Assembly: GCF_024346715.1 (NCBI RefSeq)
Contig: NZ_AP024852.1
Location: 3,286,001-3,350,000 of the forward strand
Direction of reading: 5' to 3'
Source: Photobacterium swingsii
GTDB lineage: Bacteria; Pseudomonadota; Gammaproteobacteria; Enterobacterales; Vibrionaceae
DNA: 64,000 bases
Shown here one piece after another: positions 21,590-30,355 of the stretch; position 1 is the first letter of the stretch, and each line of letters opens with the position of its first letter. The notes under the pieces were generated by a model. It worked only from the letters and a program-made list of their open reading frames with translations, was not told the DNA's origin and did no database searches. The translations under genes were made by a program, and so were the position numbers.

Positions 21590-21616
21590 TCTAACGATTA
21601 TCAGAAGGAACGTGCT

Positions 21617-22060
21617 ATGACTCTGATTGATCGTCTTAAGGACGAACAAAAAGCGGCAATGAAGGCGAAAAATAAACCTCGCCTTGGTGCTATCCGCCTT
21701 GTAATGGCAGCAATCAAACAACGTGAAGTTGACGAAAAGATCACTCTTTCCGAAGACGACGTGGTTGCTGTTCTTACTAAGATGGTGAAGCAGCGCCGTG
21801 ACTCTGTTGCTCAATATGAAGCAGCGGGCCGTCAAGACCTTGCTGATGTTGAACATGCTGAAATTGCTGTACTTGAAGAGTTTATGCCTCAACCACTAAG
21901 CGACGACGAAGTTGCCGCTCTGCTGGATGACGCTATTGCTGCTACAGGTGCTGCCGGCATGCAAGACATGGGTAAAGTTATGGGCGTATTAAAGCCGCAA
22001 ATTCAGGGTCGTGCCGATATGGGAAAAGTTAGCCAATTAGTGAAAACTAAACTAGGTTAA
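21617..22060 (+). CDS. YqeY-like GatB/YqeY-domain protein
   Basis: A 147-aa soluble helical protein with the YqeY fold, similar to the tRNA-binding tail domain of the amidotransferase subunit GatB. Family members often sit between rpsU and dnaG outside the enteric bacteria, but a function is not established; a tRNA-related role is only suggested by the fold. The N-terminal half is charged and helical (DRLKDEQKAAMKAKNKPRLG). The C-terminal half carries GMQDMGKVMGVLKPQ, typical of the family. GAAGGA lies upstream of the ATG. It begins 28 bp after rpsU and is cotranscribed with it. E. coli lacks it at this locus. Confidence 0.93.
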   Translation: MTLIDRLKDEQKAAMKAKNKPRLGAIRLVMAAIKQREVDEKITLSEDDVVAVLTKMVKQRRDSVAQYEAAGRQDLADVEHAEIAVLEEFMPQPLSDDEVAALLDDAIAATGAAGMQDMGKVMGVLKPQIQGRADMGKVSQLVKTKLG

Positions 22061-22078
22061 AACTACCCCAGCTCTGCA

Positions 22079-22119
22079 ACAAGCCGTGCTATCCTTTTGG
22101 GAATGCGCGGCTTGTTTGT
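22079..22119 (+). terminator. Leaky intra-operon terminator between yqeY and dnaG
   Basis: An 11-bp stem (ACAAGCCGTGC/GCGCGGCTTGT, one G-T pair) with a 15-base loop precedes TTGTTTGTATT. The interrupted T-run suggests partial termination. The E. coli operon has a functional terminator at the matching place, before dnaG, which keeps primase expression low. Confidence 0.6.
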
Positions 22120-22211
22120 ATTCTAGCCTTGTCGATTTTAAGTAGAAAACACACACTCAATCACCATTTTCTGGTGGTATTTAACCCCGAGAAGTAGGTT
22201 TAACGCGTTGT

Positions 22212-23960
22212 ATGGCAGGAAAAATCCCTCGTTCGTTTATTGATGATCTCATCGCACGTCATGACATTGTCGACGTGATTGACGCACGAGTGAAACTTAA
22301 GAAAAAAGGCAAAAACTTTGGTGCCTGCTGCCCCTTTCACAACGAAAAAACGCCCTCTTTCTCCGTTAGCCAAGAGAAACAGTTTTATCACTGCTTCGGC
22401 TGTGGCGTACACGGTAATGTGCTCGATTTTGTCATGGAATTTGATCGCCTTGATTTTGTCGATGCCATTGAAGAGCTTGCCTCTCAGCTTGGGTTAGAAG
22501 TACCACGAGAAAATGGTGGCGCACCATCTGGGCCTCGCACCGCCGAAAAACGCAATCTGTATGATTTAATGGGACAGATTTCCCAGTTTTATCAATCACA
22601 GTTGCGCACAGGTGATGGAAAAATCGCGATCGATTACTTAAAAGATCGTGGCTTGTCTGGCGATGTGGTCAAAAAATACGGTATTGGCTTTATCCCTGAT
22701 CAATGGGACATGGTACGTAGCCGCTTTGGCCGCGATAACCACGCCCAAGAAGCCTTAGTAACAACAGGCATGCTGATCGAGAACGATAATGGTCGTCGTT
22801 ATGACCGTTTCCGTGGCCGTGTCATGTTCCCCATTCACGATCGCCGTGGTCGTGTGATTGGCTTTGGTGGACGCGTATTAGGCGATGGCACCCCTAAATA
22901 TCTCAACTCACCCGAAACCCCTATCTTTCATAAAGGTAGAGAACTGTACGGCTTATACGAAGTCATGCAGGCCTACCGCGAGCCTGAACGCTTATTGGTT
23001 GTTGAAGGTTATATGGATGTGGTGGCGTTAGCGCAGTTTGAGGTCGATTATGCCGTTGCCTCACTAGGAACAGCAACCACAGGCGAACACATGCAAACCT
23101 TGTTTCGTCAAACGGGTACGGTTGTCTGTTGCTACGATGGTGACCGTGCAGGCCGAGATGCAGCATGGCGTGCAATGGAACAGGCACTGCCCTACCTCAC
23201 CGATGGTCGCCAATTAAAGTTTATGTTTTTACCTGATGGTGAAGACCCAGATTCTTATATTCGCCAATACGGCAAAGAAGCATTTGAACAAAACGTTACC
23301 GATGCGATGACGCTCTCGGACTTTATGTTTAACTCGCTAATCCAGCAAGTTGATACCAGTACCCGAGAAGGCAAGGCTAAGCTAAAAACCTTAGCTGCAC
23401 CTTTGATTGAAAAAGTGGCTGGCGAAACCTTGCGTGAGTATTTGATCAATACGCTAGGCTATAATTTAGGTCTACCGCCCGATCAAATTCGTATTGAATT
23501 AAAACAAAGTACGGTCGATAAACCTAAAAAGCCACAGCAAGACATCAAACGCACACCCATGCGAGAAGTCATTGCCTTACTGGTGCAAAATCCGCATTTT
23601 GTTAACACCCTCGCATTTGATACCACTACATTTGAAGGTATTGATGTAGCGGGACTAAATTTATTGTTGTCAATAGTTGATAAGTGCAGAGCGCGCCCCA
23701 ATATAACAACAGGCCAGCTACTTGAAAGCTGGCGAGGCAGTAAAAATGAACCTATGATGGCACGATTAGCCGCATGGGAACTGCCGTTGTTGGATAATGA
23801 AGACAACACACACGATGTATTTTTAGACGCATTGGATAAAGTATTTGACCAGTGCGTCCGACAGCAAATAGAAAAGTTGCAGGCTAAATCGAATACTATC
23901 GGCTTATCAGTCGAAGAGAAGCGGGAATTGCAGTTGTTGTTGCTCAATCGTCCCGGCTAA
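22212..23960 (+). CDS. dnaG: DnaG, DNA primase
   Basis: Makes the RNA primers for chromosome replication at the fork together with DnaB. The 582-aa protein has the N-terminal CHC2 zinc finger with Cys40, His43, Cys61 and Cys64. The catalytic core contains the RYDRFRGRVMFPI basic motif, and the TOPRIM acidic residues are Glu265, Asp309 and Asp311. The C-terminal helical domain (about 440-582) should bind DnaB. No clear Shine-Dalgarno sequence lies close to the ATG, in line with the low translation known for dnaG in E. coli. It is the third gene of the rpsU operon, between a leaky terminator and rpoD. Confidence 0.97.
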   Translation: MAGKIPRSFIDDLIARHDIVDVIDARVKLKKKGKNFGACCPFHNEKTPSFSVSQEKQFYHCFGCGVHGNVLDFVMEFDRLDFVDAIEELASQLGLEVPRENGGAPSGPRTAEKRNLYDLMGQISQFYQSQLRTGDGKIAIDYLKDRGLSGDVVKKYGIGFIPDQWDMVRSRFGRDNHAQEALVTTGMLIENDNGRRYDRFRGRVMFPIHDRRGRVIGFGGRVLGDGTPKYLNSPETPIFHKGRELYGLYEVMQAYREPERLLVVEGYMDVVALAQFEVDYAVASLGTATTGEHMQTLFRQTGTVVCCYDGDRAGRDAAWRAMEQALPYLTDGRQLKFMFLPDGEDPDSYIRQYGKEAFEQNVTDAMTLSDFMFNSLIQQVDTSTREGKAKLKTLAAPLIEKVAGETLREYLINTLGYNLGLPPDQIRIELKQSTVDKPKKPQQDIKRTPMREVIALLVQNPHFVNTLAFDTTTFEGIDVAGLNLLLSIVDKCRARPNITTGQLLESWRGSKNEPMMARLAAWELPLLDNEDNTHDVFLDALDKVFDQCVRQQIEKLQAKSNTIGLSVEEKRELQLLLLNRPG

Positions 23961-24051
23961 TATTTAGCCAACAGTTTAGAAGTTTGTTATAATTAACGGT
24001 TTGCATTTCTGCATTCTAATTCTCACTCAGACCCGAAGTTGGATATCGTCT

Positions 24052-25893
24052 ATGGAGCAAAATCCGCAGTCTCAGCTAAAGTTACTTGTCGCTAAAGGCA
24101 AAGAGCAAGGCTATCTGACCTACGCCGAAGTAAATGACCACCTACCGGAAGATATCGTAGATTCCGATCAGGTTGAAGACATTATTCAGATGATCAATGA
24201 CATGGGTATTAAGGTAGTTGAAACTGCCCCTGATGCCGATGAATTAATGATGACTGAAGATAATGCAGATGAAGACGCCATCGAAGCTGCGGCGCAAGCA
24301 TTATCTAGCGTAGAAAGCGAGATCGGCCGTACTACTGACCCAGTACGCATGTACATGCGTGAAATGGGTACAGTAGAGCTACTGACTCGTGAAGGTGAAA
24401 TTGATATCGCCAAACGCATTGAAGATGGTATTAACCAGGTTCAGTGTTCTGTTGCCGAATACCCTTCTGCGATTGCTCACCTACTAGAGCAATTTGACAA
24501 AGTTGAAGCCGATGAGCTTCGCCTTACTGACATCATTTCTGGTTTCGTTGACCCGAACGATGACGGTTCTACAGCACCAACTGCAACTCACATTGGTTCA
24601 GAACTAAGTGAAACTGAGTTAGAAGACGAAGATAAAGATCTTGATAGCTCAGACGAAGAAGACGAAGAAGAAGAAGACACAGGTATCGACCCTGAGCTAG
24701 CACGTGAAAAATTCATGGAGCTACGCACGTCTTACGAAAAAATGGCAACTGCAATCACGACTAACGGTCGTCACCACGCAGAAACTGAAACTGCCGTTGA
24801 AGAATTGTCTGAGGTATTCAAACAATTCCGTCTGATTCCAAAACAGTTTGATAAGCTGGTTAGTTCACTACGTGAATCTATGGATAAAGTACGCACAAAT
24901 GAGCGTCTTATCATGCGTATGTGTGTCGACAACTCAAAAATGCCGAAGAAAACTTTCGTTAACCTATTCGCAGGTAACGAGTCTTCAGCTGATTGGATTG
25001 ATGAAGCACTGAATGCAGGTAAACCTTATTCTGAGCGTCTAAAAACGTACGAAGAGGATCTACGCCGTTCTGTTTCTAAACTCAACACACTTGAGCAAGA
25101 AACTGGCCTAACAATCGAACGTATTAAAGACATCAGCCGTCGTATGTCTATCGGTGAAGCGAAAGCACGCCGTGCTAAGAAAGAGATGGTTGAAGCGAAC
25201 TTACGTCTAGTTATTTCTATCGCGAAGAAATACACCAACCGTGGTCTACAATTCTTGGATCTGATCCAAGAAGGTAACATCGGCTTGATGAAAGCGGTTG
25301 ATAAGTTCGAATACCGTCGTGGTTACAAGTTCTCAACTTACGCAACGTGGTGGATCCGTCAGGCAATCACACGTTCAATCGCTGACCAAGCGCGTACTAT
25401 CCGTATTCCGGTTCACATGATCGAAACGATCAACAAACTGAACCGTATTTCACGTCAGATGCTACAAGAAATGGGTCGTGAACCGCTGCCGGAAGAATTG
25501 GCTGAACGCATGCAAATGCCGGAAGACAAAATCCGTAAGGTACTGAAGATTGCCAAAGAGCCGATCTCAATGGAAACGCCTATCGGTGATGATGAAGATT
25601 CACACCTAGGTGACTTCATTGAAGATACAACGCTTCAGCTACCTATGGATGCCGCAACAGCGACTAACCTACGTGGCGCAACCAACGAAGTATTAGCAGG
25701 CCTAACACCTCGTGAAGCGAAAGTACTGCGTATGCGCTTTGGTATCGATATGAACACTGACCACACGCTTGAGGAAGTAGGTAAGCAGTTTGATGTAACG
25801 CGTGAGCGTATTCGTCAAATCGAAGCGAAAGCACTGCGTAAACTACGTCACCCAAGCCGTTCAGATGTTTTACGTAGCTTCCTAGACGAGTAA
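24052..25893 (+). CDS. rpoD: RpoD, primary sigma factor sigma-70
   Basis: The housekeeping sigma factor directing RNA polymerase to most growth promoters. With the start at 24052 ([20 protein letters not shown]) the 613 aa match E. coli sigma-70. An open frame begins 17 codons earlier but is not conserved. Visible parts are region 1.1, the region 1.2 motif [11 protein letters not shown], an acidic run in the non-conserved region (DEEDEEEE, near 200), region 2 with [13 protein letters not shown] for -10 recognition, region 3, and region 4.2 with [20 protein letters not shown] for -35 recognition. It is the last gene of the operon and ends at a strong terminator. Confidence 0.98.
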   Translation: MEQNPQSQLKLLVAKGKEQGYLTYAEVNDHLPEDIVDSDQVEDIIQMINDMGIKVVETAPDADELMMTEDNADEDAIEAAAQALSSVESEIGRTTDPVRMYMREMGTVELLTREGEIDIAKRIEDGINQVQCSVAEYPSAIAHLLEQFDKVEADELRLTDIISGFVDPNDDGSTAPTATHIGSELSETELEDEDKDLDSSDEEDEEEEDTGIDPELAREKFMELRTSYEKMATAITTNGRHHAETETAVEELSEVFKQFRLIPKQFDKLVSSLRESMDKVRTNERLIMRMCVDNSKMPKKTFVNLFAGNESSADWIDEALNAGKPYSERLKTYEEDLRRSVSKLNTLEQETGLTIERIKDISRRMSIGEAKARRAKKEMVEANLRLVISIAKKYTNRGLQFLDLIQEGNIGLMKAVDKFEYRRGYKFSTYATWWIRQAITRSIADQARTIRIPVHMIETINKLNRISRQMLQEMGREPLPEELAERMQMPEDKIRKVLKIAKEPISMETPIGDDEDSHLGDFIEDTTLQLPMDAATATNLRGATNEVLAGLTPREAKVLRMRFGIDMNTDHTLEEVGKQFDVTRERIRQIEAKALRKLRHPSRSDVLRSFLDE

Positions 25894-25927
25894 GAACCTA
25901 AACTTATTCGCCATTGGAGAGTTATTC

Positions 25928-25957
25928 AAAAAAGCGAGCTATAGAGCTCGCTTTTTT
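25928..25957 (+). terminator. Terminator of the rpsU-yqeY-dnaG-rpoD operon
   Basis: A stem AAAGCGAGCT/AGCTCGCTTT with an ATAG loop and a T6 tail, 35 bp after rpoD. Confidence 0.93.
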
Positions 25958-26035
25958 ATTGCCTTCAATCACCTACAACCTCCAGCCTCTTATCTTAACT
26001 GTTGAAAAAGCACACAATTTAGCCAAGGAAAGCTA

Positions 26036-26064
26036 TAGACAAGCGATCCTTCATCCCATATAAT
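26036..26064 (+). promoter_or_regulatory. Promoter of tRNA-Ile2
   Basis: TAGACA (five of six) and a perfect TATAAT are 17 bp apart. The -10 element ends 12 bp before the tRNA, so the precursor leader is very short. Confidence 0.8.
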
Positions 26065-26076
26065 TTCTCGCACACT

Positions 26077-26152
26077 GGCCCCTTAGCTCAGTGGTTAGAG
26101 CAGGCGACTCATAATCGCTTGGTCCCCAGTTCAAGTCTGGGAGGGGCCACCA
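26077..26152 (+). tRNA. ileX: tRNA-Ile2 with CAU anticodon (ileX type)
   Basis: A 76-nt cloverleaf with the CCA end encoded. The acceptor stem GGCCCCT pairs with AGGGGCC, the D-loop region is GCTCAGTGGTTAGAGC, and the anticodon CAT lies at 26110-26112 in the loop CTCATAA. The T arm contains GTTCAAG. The sequence closely resembles E. coli ileX, including its position after rpoD, rather than elongator or initiator tRNA-Met. The cytidine of the CAU anticodon must therefore be changed to lysidine by TilS so that the tRNA reads AUA as isoleucine. Confidence 0.93.
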
Positions 26153-26160
26153 GATATAGA

Positions 26161-26196
26161 AAGGCCGAAGCGGTTAGTAACCACTTCGGCCTTTTG
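26161..26196 (+). terminator. Terminator of tRNA-Ile2
   Basis: An almost perfect 15-bp stem (AAGGCCGAAG.GGTT and complement) closes on a tiny AGT loop and ends in TTTTG, eight bases after the tRNA CCA. Confidence 0.9.
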
Positions 26197-26358
26197 CGTT
26201 TCTGAAATCCAGTCACAGATAATCACCTGCTACCAACCTCATGCGTAAACTAGCAACAACTCAAAACTTGGTATTGAGGTTGGACTTAACCATCAGCGCC
26301 TTTAGTCACCCATACTTTTATCTCAAGGTACAAGACATTAGCGCTGATGTGCTTCGCT

Positions 26359-26730
26359 TTAGATCTCTTTCATCGCCGAAACCACTGAAGGGTCATTAAT
26401 TAAGTTAAACAACAGGCCCTTAGCAGATGAGCGTTGTGCGTCAGATAGGGCTTTATTCGGGTTTTCTCGCGACATTGTCAGGATGTTTTTTACAAACTTA
26501 CTGTTGGTACCAGATAGCTCATATACAAATCTTAGCGTGTCTAACAGCTCCCCTTGCGGCAAACTATACACCGCCATTTCGCAGCTAAGGTTATCCATGG
26601 AAAGTAAGTTGTTCACAACCACCTTACGCTCAGCATTAAATTTTTCTTTCGCGATATAGGCATCAATCAACGTCTGTACGCGTTCAGCAATGGCGACAGG
26701 CACTTCCATTGTTTTTGTTTCATGAGTCAT
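26359..26730 (-). CDS. Orphan protein of unknown function, 123 aa
   Basis: I do not recognise this protein. It is predicted soluble and mostly helical, with no signal peptide, no membrane helix and a single cysteine (near residue 50). The C-terminal half (ENPNKALSDAQRSSAKGLLF) is polar and may be a helical bundle. The ATG at 26730 is backed by an excellent GAGGAG eight bases upstream. The same frame is open back to about 26867, and that extension reads like a helix-turn-helix (KIAKAVGKSRQSVSV), with only a TTG start at 26841 and no ribosome site. I therefore prefer the short form. It lies alone between tRNA-Ile2 and a lipoprotein gene, both of them spots where Vibrionaceae genomes vary. Confidence 0.7.
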   Translation of the reverse strand: MTHETKTMEVPVAIAERVQTLIDAYIAKEKFNAERKVVVNNLLSMDNLSCEMAVYSLPQGELLDTLRFVYELSGTNSKFVKNILTMSRENPNKALSDAQRSSAKGLLFNLINDPSVVSAMKEI

Positions 26731-26937
26731 TATCGATTCTCCTCTAGCTGGGACTTCATCACTATTTTCACATTCTACCGACACTGATTGGCGTGATTTA
26801 CCGACAGCCTTGGCAATTTTAAGGTGGTGTATTCCAGACAACTTTAGACCACTCCCCCTCTGCTGCCACTACTTTACCTGCTCTCACTTGCTTTTGTTAT
26901 CCTCTCCCGCAATAAATGTCTGGTAAGTAACCCAAAA

Positions 26938-26973
26938 AGAAAAAGGCCGAAGAAATTATCACCTCTTCGACCT
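26938..26973 (-). terminator. Terminator of the lipoprotein gene
   Basis: Read on the minus strand, AGGTCGAAGA pairs with TCTTCGGCCT (one mismatch) around a 10-base loop and runs into TTTTTCTTTTT. It lies 51 bp past the stop at 27024. The stem shares the core AAGGCCGAAG with the tRNA terminator at 26161. Confidence 0.7.
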
Positions 26974-27023
26974 CTCTATTCAGCTAAAGCCACCTCATCA
27001 ATACACTTACATTTGATTGAGGA

Positions 27024-28046
27024 TTATTTATTAGCAAAGAACCACTTATTTAAGTAATCGTTTAACGGTTTGATTGCAGGCGTTGCCCAGCTATTCATCA
27101 CTTTTTTAGGATCAGTTAATCCATCAGGCTGACCGCTTGCCACCACGCCTTGGTCAACAAAGCCACTATTACTGAACGGTACTTCATTCTTGTTCGGGTC
27201 AAGCTTATATTCGTAAAGGCTACCTAATAGCGCACCAGGATTAAGGTTTAATTTCACCCTATGGGTCATATCTGGCTTACCATTAGAAATATCCTCGCCA
27301 TCAACCATTGAGGTAGGCTTACCTGTATCTTCATCAATCACAGTGCATGGACTAGGCGTACCTAACGCACGATCAGCCCCTAGCTGTTGATTACCATAAT
27401 TACACTCATTAAATGTTAAGTATTCTAGTTTGTTCGCATCTGCAGCTACCTTTGCTGATTTTAGTGCACGCTTAAATTGCTGATATGCTGCTGTTAGCTC
27501 AGTACCTGGCGTAGAATTATTATTAGCATCCACGTAGTAATCATACACTTGCAACAATTTCTGGTACGTCGTTAAGCGAGTACTTTCATCCGTGCCATCT
27601 TCATTTTTAATGTACACCAACTCAATACCATCAATGGTAAGGCCCTTTTGCTTCTGCTCATTCAACTTCATGGCAAACTCTCCTGCAGGCGTTGGCCGTT
27701 CACCGACGTCAGAAGCTTCCATCAAACCAATTACAATCCGCTTATTCGCAAACTGTTTGCGTACATCGTCATGTGCCCACTTCATCATGTTGTTCACTTG
27801 TGCAATTACGCGCTTCTGTTGCACAGACGTGGCATTTTTACCAATATTTAGAACATAAATACCATTTTCGAAGTGGCAGTTGGGAACATCAACTTTCACC
27901 GCACAATTTGCGACTGAAGAAAAAACATTGACCTTGGTCGAGCTAGGTTTAGCGGGTGTTGAGTTATTGTTTGAATCATTGGAACCACCACACGCAGAAA
28001 GTGTGGAAGCAATAAGTACAGCAGTTGTTATACGGCCTAAATTCAT
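27024..28046 (-). CDS. Putative lipoprotein of unknown function, 340 aa
   Basis: The N-terminus is a lipoprotein signal peptide with lipobox LSAC (Cys19). A Gly, Ser and Asn-rich tether (GGSNDSNNNSTPAKP) follows, so the mature protein should be anchored to a membrane on the periplasmic side; the residues after Cys are not Asp, which favours sorting to the outer membrane. The body (about 45-340) is soluble and mixed. Three cysteines, at about 48, 57 and 214, and one more near 234, could form disulphides. The C-terminus is aromatic (LNDYLNKWFFANK). I recognise no catalytic motif and no family. AAGGA lies six bases before the start. It is transcribed alone and divergently from pyk. Confidence 0.85.
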   Translation of the reverse strand: MNLGRITTAVLIASTLSACGGSNDSNNNSTPAKPSSTKVNVFSSVANCAVKVDVPNCHFENGIYVLNIGKNATSVQQKRVIAQVNNMMKWAHDDVRKQFANKRIVIGLMEASDVGERPTPAGEFAMKLNEQKQKGLTIDGIELVYIKNEDGTDESTRLTTYQKLLQVYDYYVDANNNSTPGTELTAAYQQFKRALKSAKVAADANKLEYLTFNECNYGNQQLGADRALGTPSPCTVIDEDTGKPTSMVDGEDISNGKPDMTHRVKLNLNPGALLGSLYEYKLDPNKNEVPFSNSGFVDQGVVASGQPDGLTDPKKVMNSWATPAIKPLNDYLNKWFFANK

Positions 28047-28298
28047 GGGAGTCCTTGTTAGTATTGGGGCTTAACAACCAATTTTTGTTGTTATTTATTA
28101 ATCAGAATTGATTGCAAGCAAAATTCTACTACAAGAAACCACAATAAAAAACACTGTTGTTTTGTGTGATAAATCCGCATAATAGCGTTCTCTACCTAAT
28201 CATCCATAGAGACACAAGCCAGATAAATGTGAAAAAAAGCACCACAATTGATAAATGACAAAACTTTTTTGTTGGAATTGGGCATAATCAGCCTCCTT

Positions 28299-28326
28299 CT
28301 TGTGAAATGTTGATTAACGTCACAAG
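28299..28326. promoter_or_regulatory. Interrupted palindrome upstream of the pyk promoter
   Basis: CTTGTGA and TCACAAG are separated by 14 bp and centred near -50 relative to the predicted pyk start. The half-sites look CRP-like, but the spacing is 14 rather than 6, so another dimeric regulator is more likely. Confidence 0.4.
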
Positions 28327-28327
28327 G

Positions 28328-28355
28328 TGTTAATAGAATGAAACCCTGCTATAAT
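28328..28355 (+). promoter_or_regulatory. Predicted extended -10 promoter upstream of pyk
   Basis: TGCTATAAT at 28347-28355 is a perfect extended -10 element. A weak -35 (TGTTAA at 28328) lies 16 bp upstream of TATAAT. Transcription would begin near 28362, leaving a leader of about 287 nt before pyk. Confidence 0.6.
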
Positions 28356-28437
28356 CCTCCACTTGTTTGAATGCAGGTTTTATGATTGGACTGACTGAAA
28401 GTTAACCGATTTTTAACGCGCTCCACATAATGTGTTT

Positions 28438-28480
28438 CGTTACACAAGCAAGCCAAGTGCTTGTGTAACGCAATATTTTT
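28438..28480 (+). promoter_or_regulatory. Perfect 12-bp hairpin in the pyk leader, possible attenuator or sRNA end
   Basis: CGTTACACAAGC pairs perfectly with GCTTGTGTAACG around a nine-base loop, then CAATATTTTT follows. With the promoter near 28350 this could end a short RNA of about 115-120 nt or act as an attenuator. The T-run is displaced by four bases from the stem, so termination strength is uncertain. The 28481-28648 stretch beyond it holds a TATAAC at about 28588 that may be a second promoter, and the pyk ribosome site (CCGGAGAG). Confidence 0.45.
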
Positions 28481-28648
28481 GCAACAGTTTTGTATTACTA
28501 CAGTTTTTGACGCGAGTAAGTTCTGTTTTTTTGAAGTCCCTCTCGTTTTGTAGTCATTTTTCAACATATTTGATCACTGACTTTCATGTATAACACTGTG
28601 GTTTTTTAAATTTCCCTTGGGTTTAAGTTTTTCCGGAGAGTATCCTCA

Positions 28649-30061
28649 ATGAAAAAGACCAAAATCGTATGTACGATTGGACCAAAAACAGAATCAGTTG
28701 AAATGCTTACTAAACTAGCTAACGCTGGTATGAACGTAATGCGTCTTAACTTCTCACACGGTGATTTCGCTGAGCATGGCCAGCGCATCCAAAACCTACG
28801 TGACGTTATGGCTGAGTCTGGTAAGCCTCTAGCGATTCTGCTTGATACTAAAGGTCCTGAAATTCGTACTATCAAACTAGAGAACGGTGAAGATTTCTCT
28901 CTAGTTGCTGGTCAAGAATTCACTTTCACAACTGACATTACTGTTGTGGGCAACCAAGATCGCGTTGCTGTAACTTACCCTGGTTTTGCGAAAGACCTTC
29001 AGAAAGGCAACACTATCTTGGTTGACGACGGTCTAATCGAGATGGAAGTGCTAGAAACAACTGAAACTGAAGTTAAGTGTAAAGTGCTTAACAACGGTGA
29101 CCTAGGTGAGAACAAGGGTGTTAACCTACCTGGCGTTTCTGTAAACCTACCTGCACTATCTGAAAAAGATAAAGCTGACCTTAAGTTTGGTTGTGAGCAA
29201 GGCGTTGATTTCGTTGCTGCATCTTTCATCCGTAAAGCATCTGATGTGAACGAAATCCGTGAACTTCTAACGGCTAACGGCGGCGAGAAGATCCAAATTA
29301 TCTCGAAAATCGAGAACCAAGAAGGTGTTGATAACTTCGACGCAATTCTTGAAGCTTCTGACGGCATCATGGTTGCTCGTGGTGACCTAGGTGTTGAAAT
29401 CCCAGTTGAAGAAGTAATCTTCGCGCAGAAGATGATGATCGAGAAGTGTAACCGCGCTCGTAAAGTTGTTATCACTGCAACTCAAATGCTTGATTCAATG
29501 ATCAAGAACCCACGTCCAACACGCGCAGAAGCGGGTGATGTTGCTAACGCAATCATGGATGGTACTGATGCAGTAATGCTTTCAGGTGAGTCTGCGAAGG
29601 GTAAATACCCAATCGAAGCTGTAACTATCATGGCGCAAATCTGTGCGCGTACTGATGCAGCACTAAAAGCAGAACTAGGTTCTCGTCTAGACAGCTCTCG
29701 TCTACGTATTACTGAAGCAGTATGTAAAGGCGCAGTTGATACTTCTGAGAAACTAAATGCACCACTTATCGTTGTTGCAACAGAAGCAGGTAAATCAGCA
29801 CGTTCAGTACGTAAGTACTTCCCGACTGCAAACATCCTAGCGGTAACAACTAACACTAAAACAGCTGCACAACTTGCACTGACTAAAGGTGTTACACCTG
29901 TTGTTGTTGATTCAATTGACAGCACAGATGCATTCTACGGTCGCGGTAAAGAGCTTGCGCTTGAAACTGGCCTAGGTGCTAAAGGTGATATCGTTGTTAT
30001 GGTTTCTGGTGCACTAGTACCATCAGGCACAACAAACACGGCATCAGTACACGTACTGTAA
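28649..30061 (+). CDS. pykF: Pyruvate kinase, PykF type
   Basis: Converts phosphoenolpyruvate and ADP to pyruvate and ATP, the last step of glycolysis. The 470 aa equal E. coli PykF and start with the same [15 protein letters not shown]. The active-site signature [10 protein letters not shown] carries the catalytic Lys near 220, and [12 protein letters not shown] follows with the metal-binding acidic residues. The C-terminal domain has the [19 protein letters not shown] stretch (here [15 protein letters not shown]) that binds the sugar bisphosphate activator. Codon use is very biased, as expected for an abundant enzyme. CGGAGAG precedes the ATG. A long leader with a hairpin and a strong terminator frame the gene. 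Confidence 0.96.
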   Translation: MKKTKIVCTIGPKTESVEMLTKLANAGMNVMRLNFSHGDFAEHGQRIQNLRDVMAESGKPLAILLDTKGPEIRTIKLENGEDFSLVAGQEFTFTTDITVVGNQDRVAVTYPGFAKDLQKGNTILVDDGLIEMEVLETTETEVKCKVLNNGDLGENKGVNLPGVSVNLPALSEKDKADLKFGCEQGVDFVAASFIRKASDVNEIRELLTANGGEKIQIISKIENQEGVDNFDAILEASDGIMVARGDLGVEIPVEEVIFAQKMMIEKCNRARKVVITATQMLDSMIKNPRPTRAEAGDVANAIMDGTDAVMLSGESAKGKYPIEAVTIMAQICARTDAALKAELGSRLDSSRLRITEAVCKGAVDTSEKLNAPLIVVATEAGKSARSVRKYFPTANILAVTTNTKTAAQLALTKGVTPVVVDSIDSTDAFYGRGKELALETGLGAKGDIVVMVSGALVPSGTTNTASVHVL

Positions 30062-30088
30062 GCCTAGCTTTTCGTACAATCAAATTTC

Positions 30089-30116
30089 AATGGGAGCCTA
30101 ATGGCTCCCATTTTTT
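30089..30116 (+). terminator. Terminator of pykF
   Basis: A ten-bp stem (AATGGGAGCC/GGCTCCCATT) with a TAAT loop followed by a T-run, about 28 bp after the stop codon. Confidence 0.92.
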
Positions 30117-30355
30117 ATCTAACCTACTAAGTCATATCACCGACGTTCCCTCGCTCATCCTCACATTTCAAATGTTTGCTTATCGCCATGATTTCATATA
30201 AAACATATACTTTCGCACGCAAGATAAATGCCTAGAAAACATAACTTGCTCAGAAACAGCCTCTTTTGCTGTACAGTGCGTATTGATAACAATATCCCTT
30301 CGCTTGCTAATCGCATGACGTAAAGGGAATATAATAAAATCTAAGGGGGAATTTT

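Noticed and set aside
21419..21892. 157-codon frame antisense to rpsU-yqeY
   Set aside because: Overlaps two conserved genes; its sequence is a mirror of their biased codons.
26077..26160. tRNA-Ile2 as an attachment site for a genomic island
   Set aside because: I found no direct repeat of the tRNA 3' end downstream, no integrase, and the following genes are few and followed by core pykF.
28999..29925. Long minus-strand frames inside pykF
   Set aside because: Strong codon bias in pykF creates long open antisense frames; the residues are Ser/Thr/Ala-rich without motifs.
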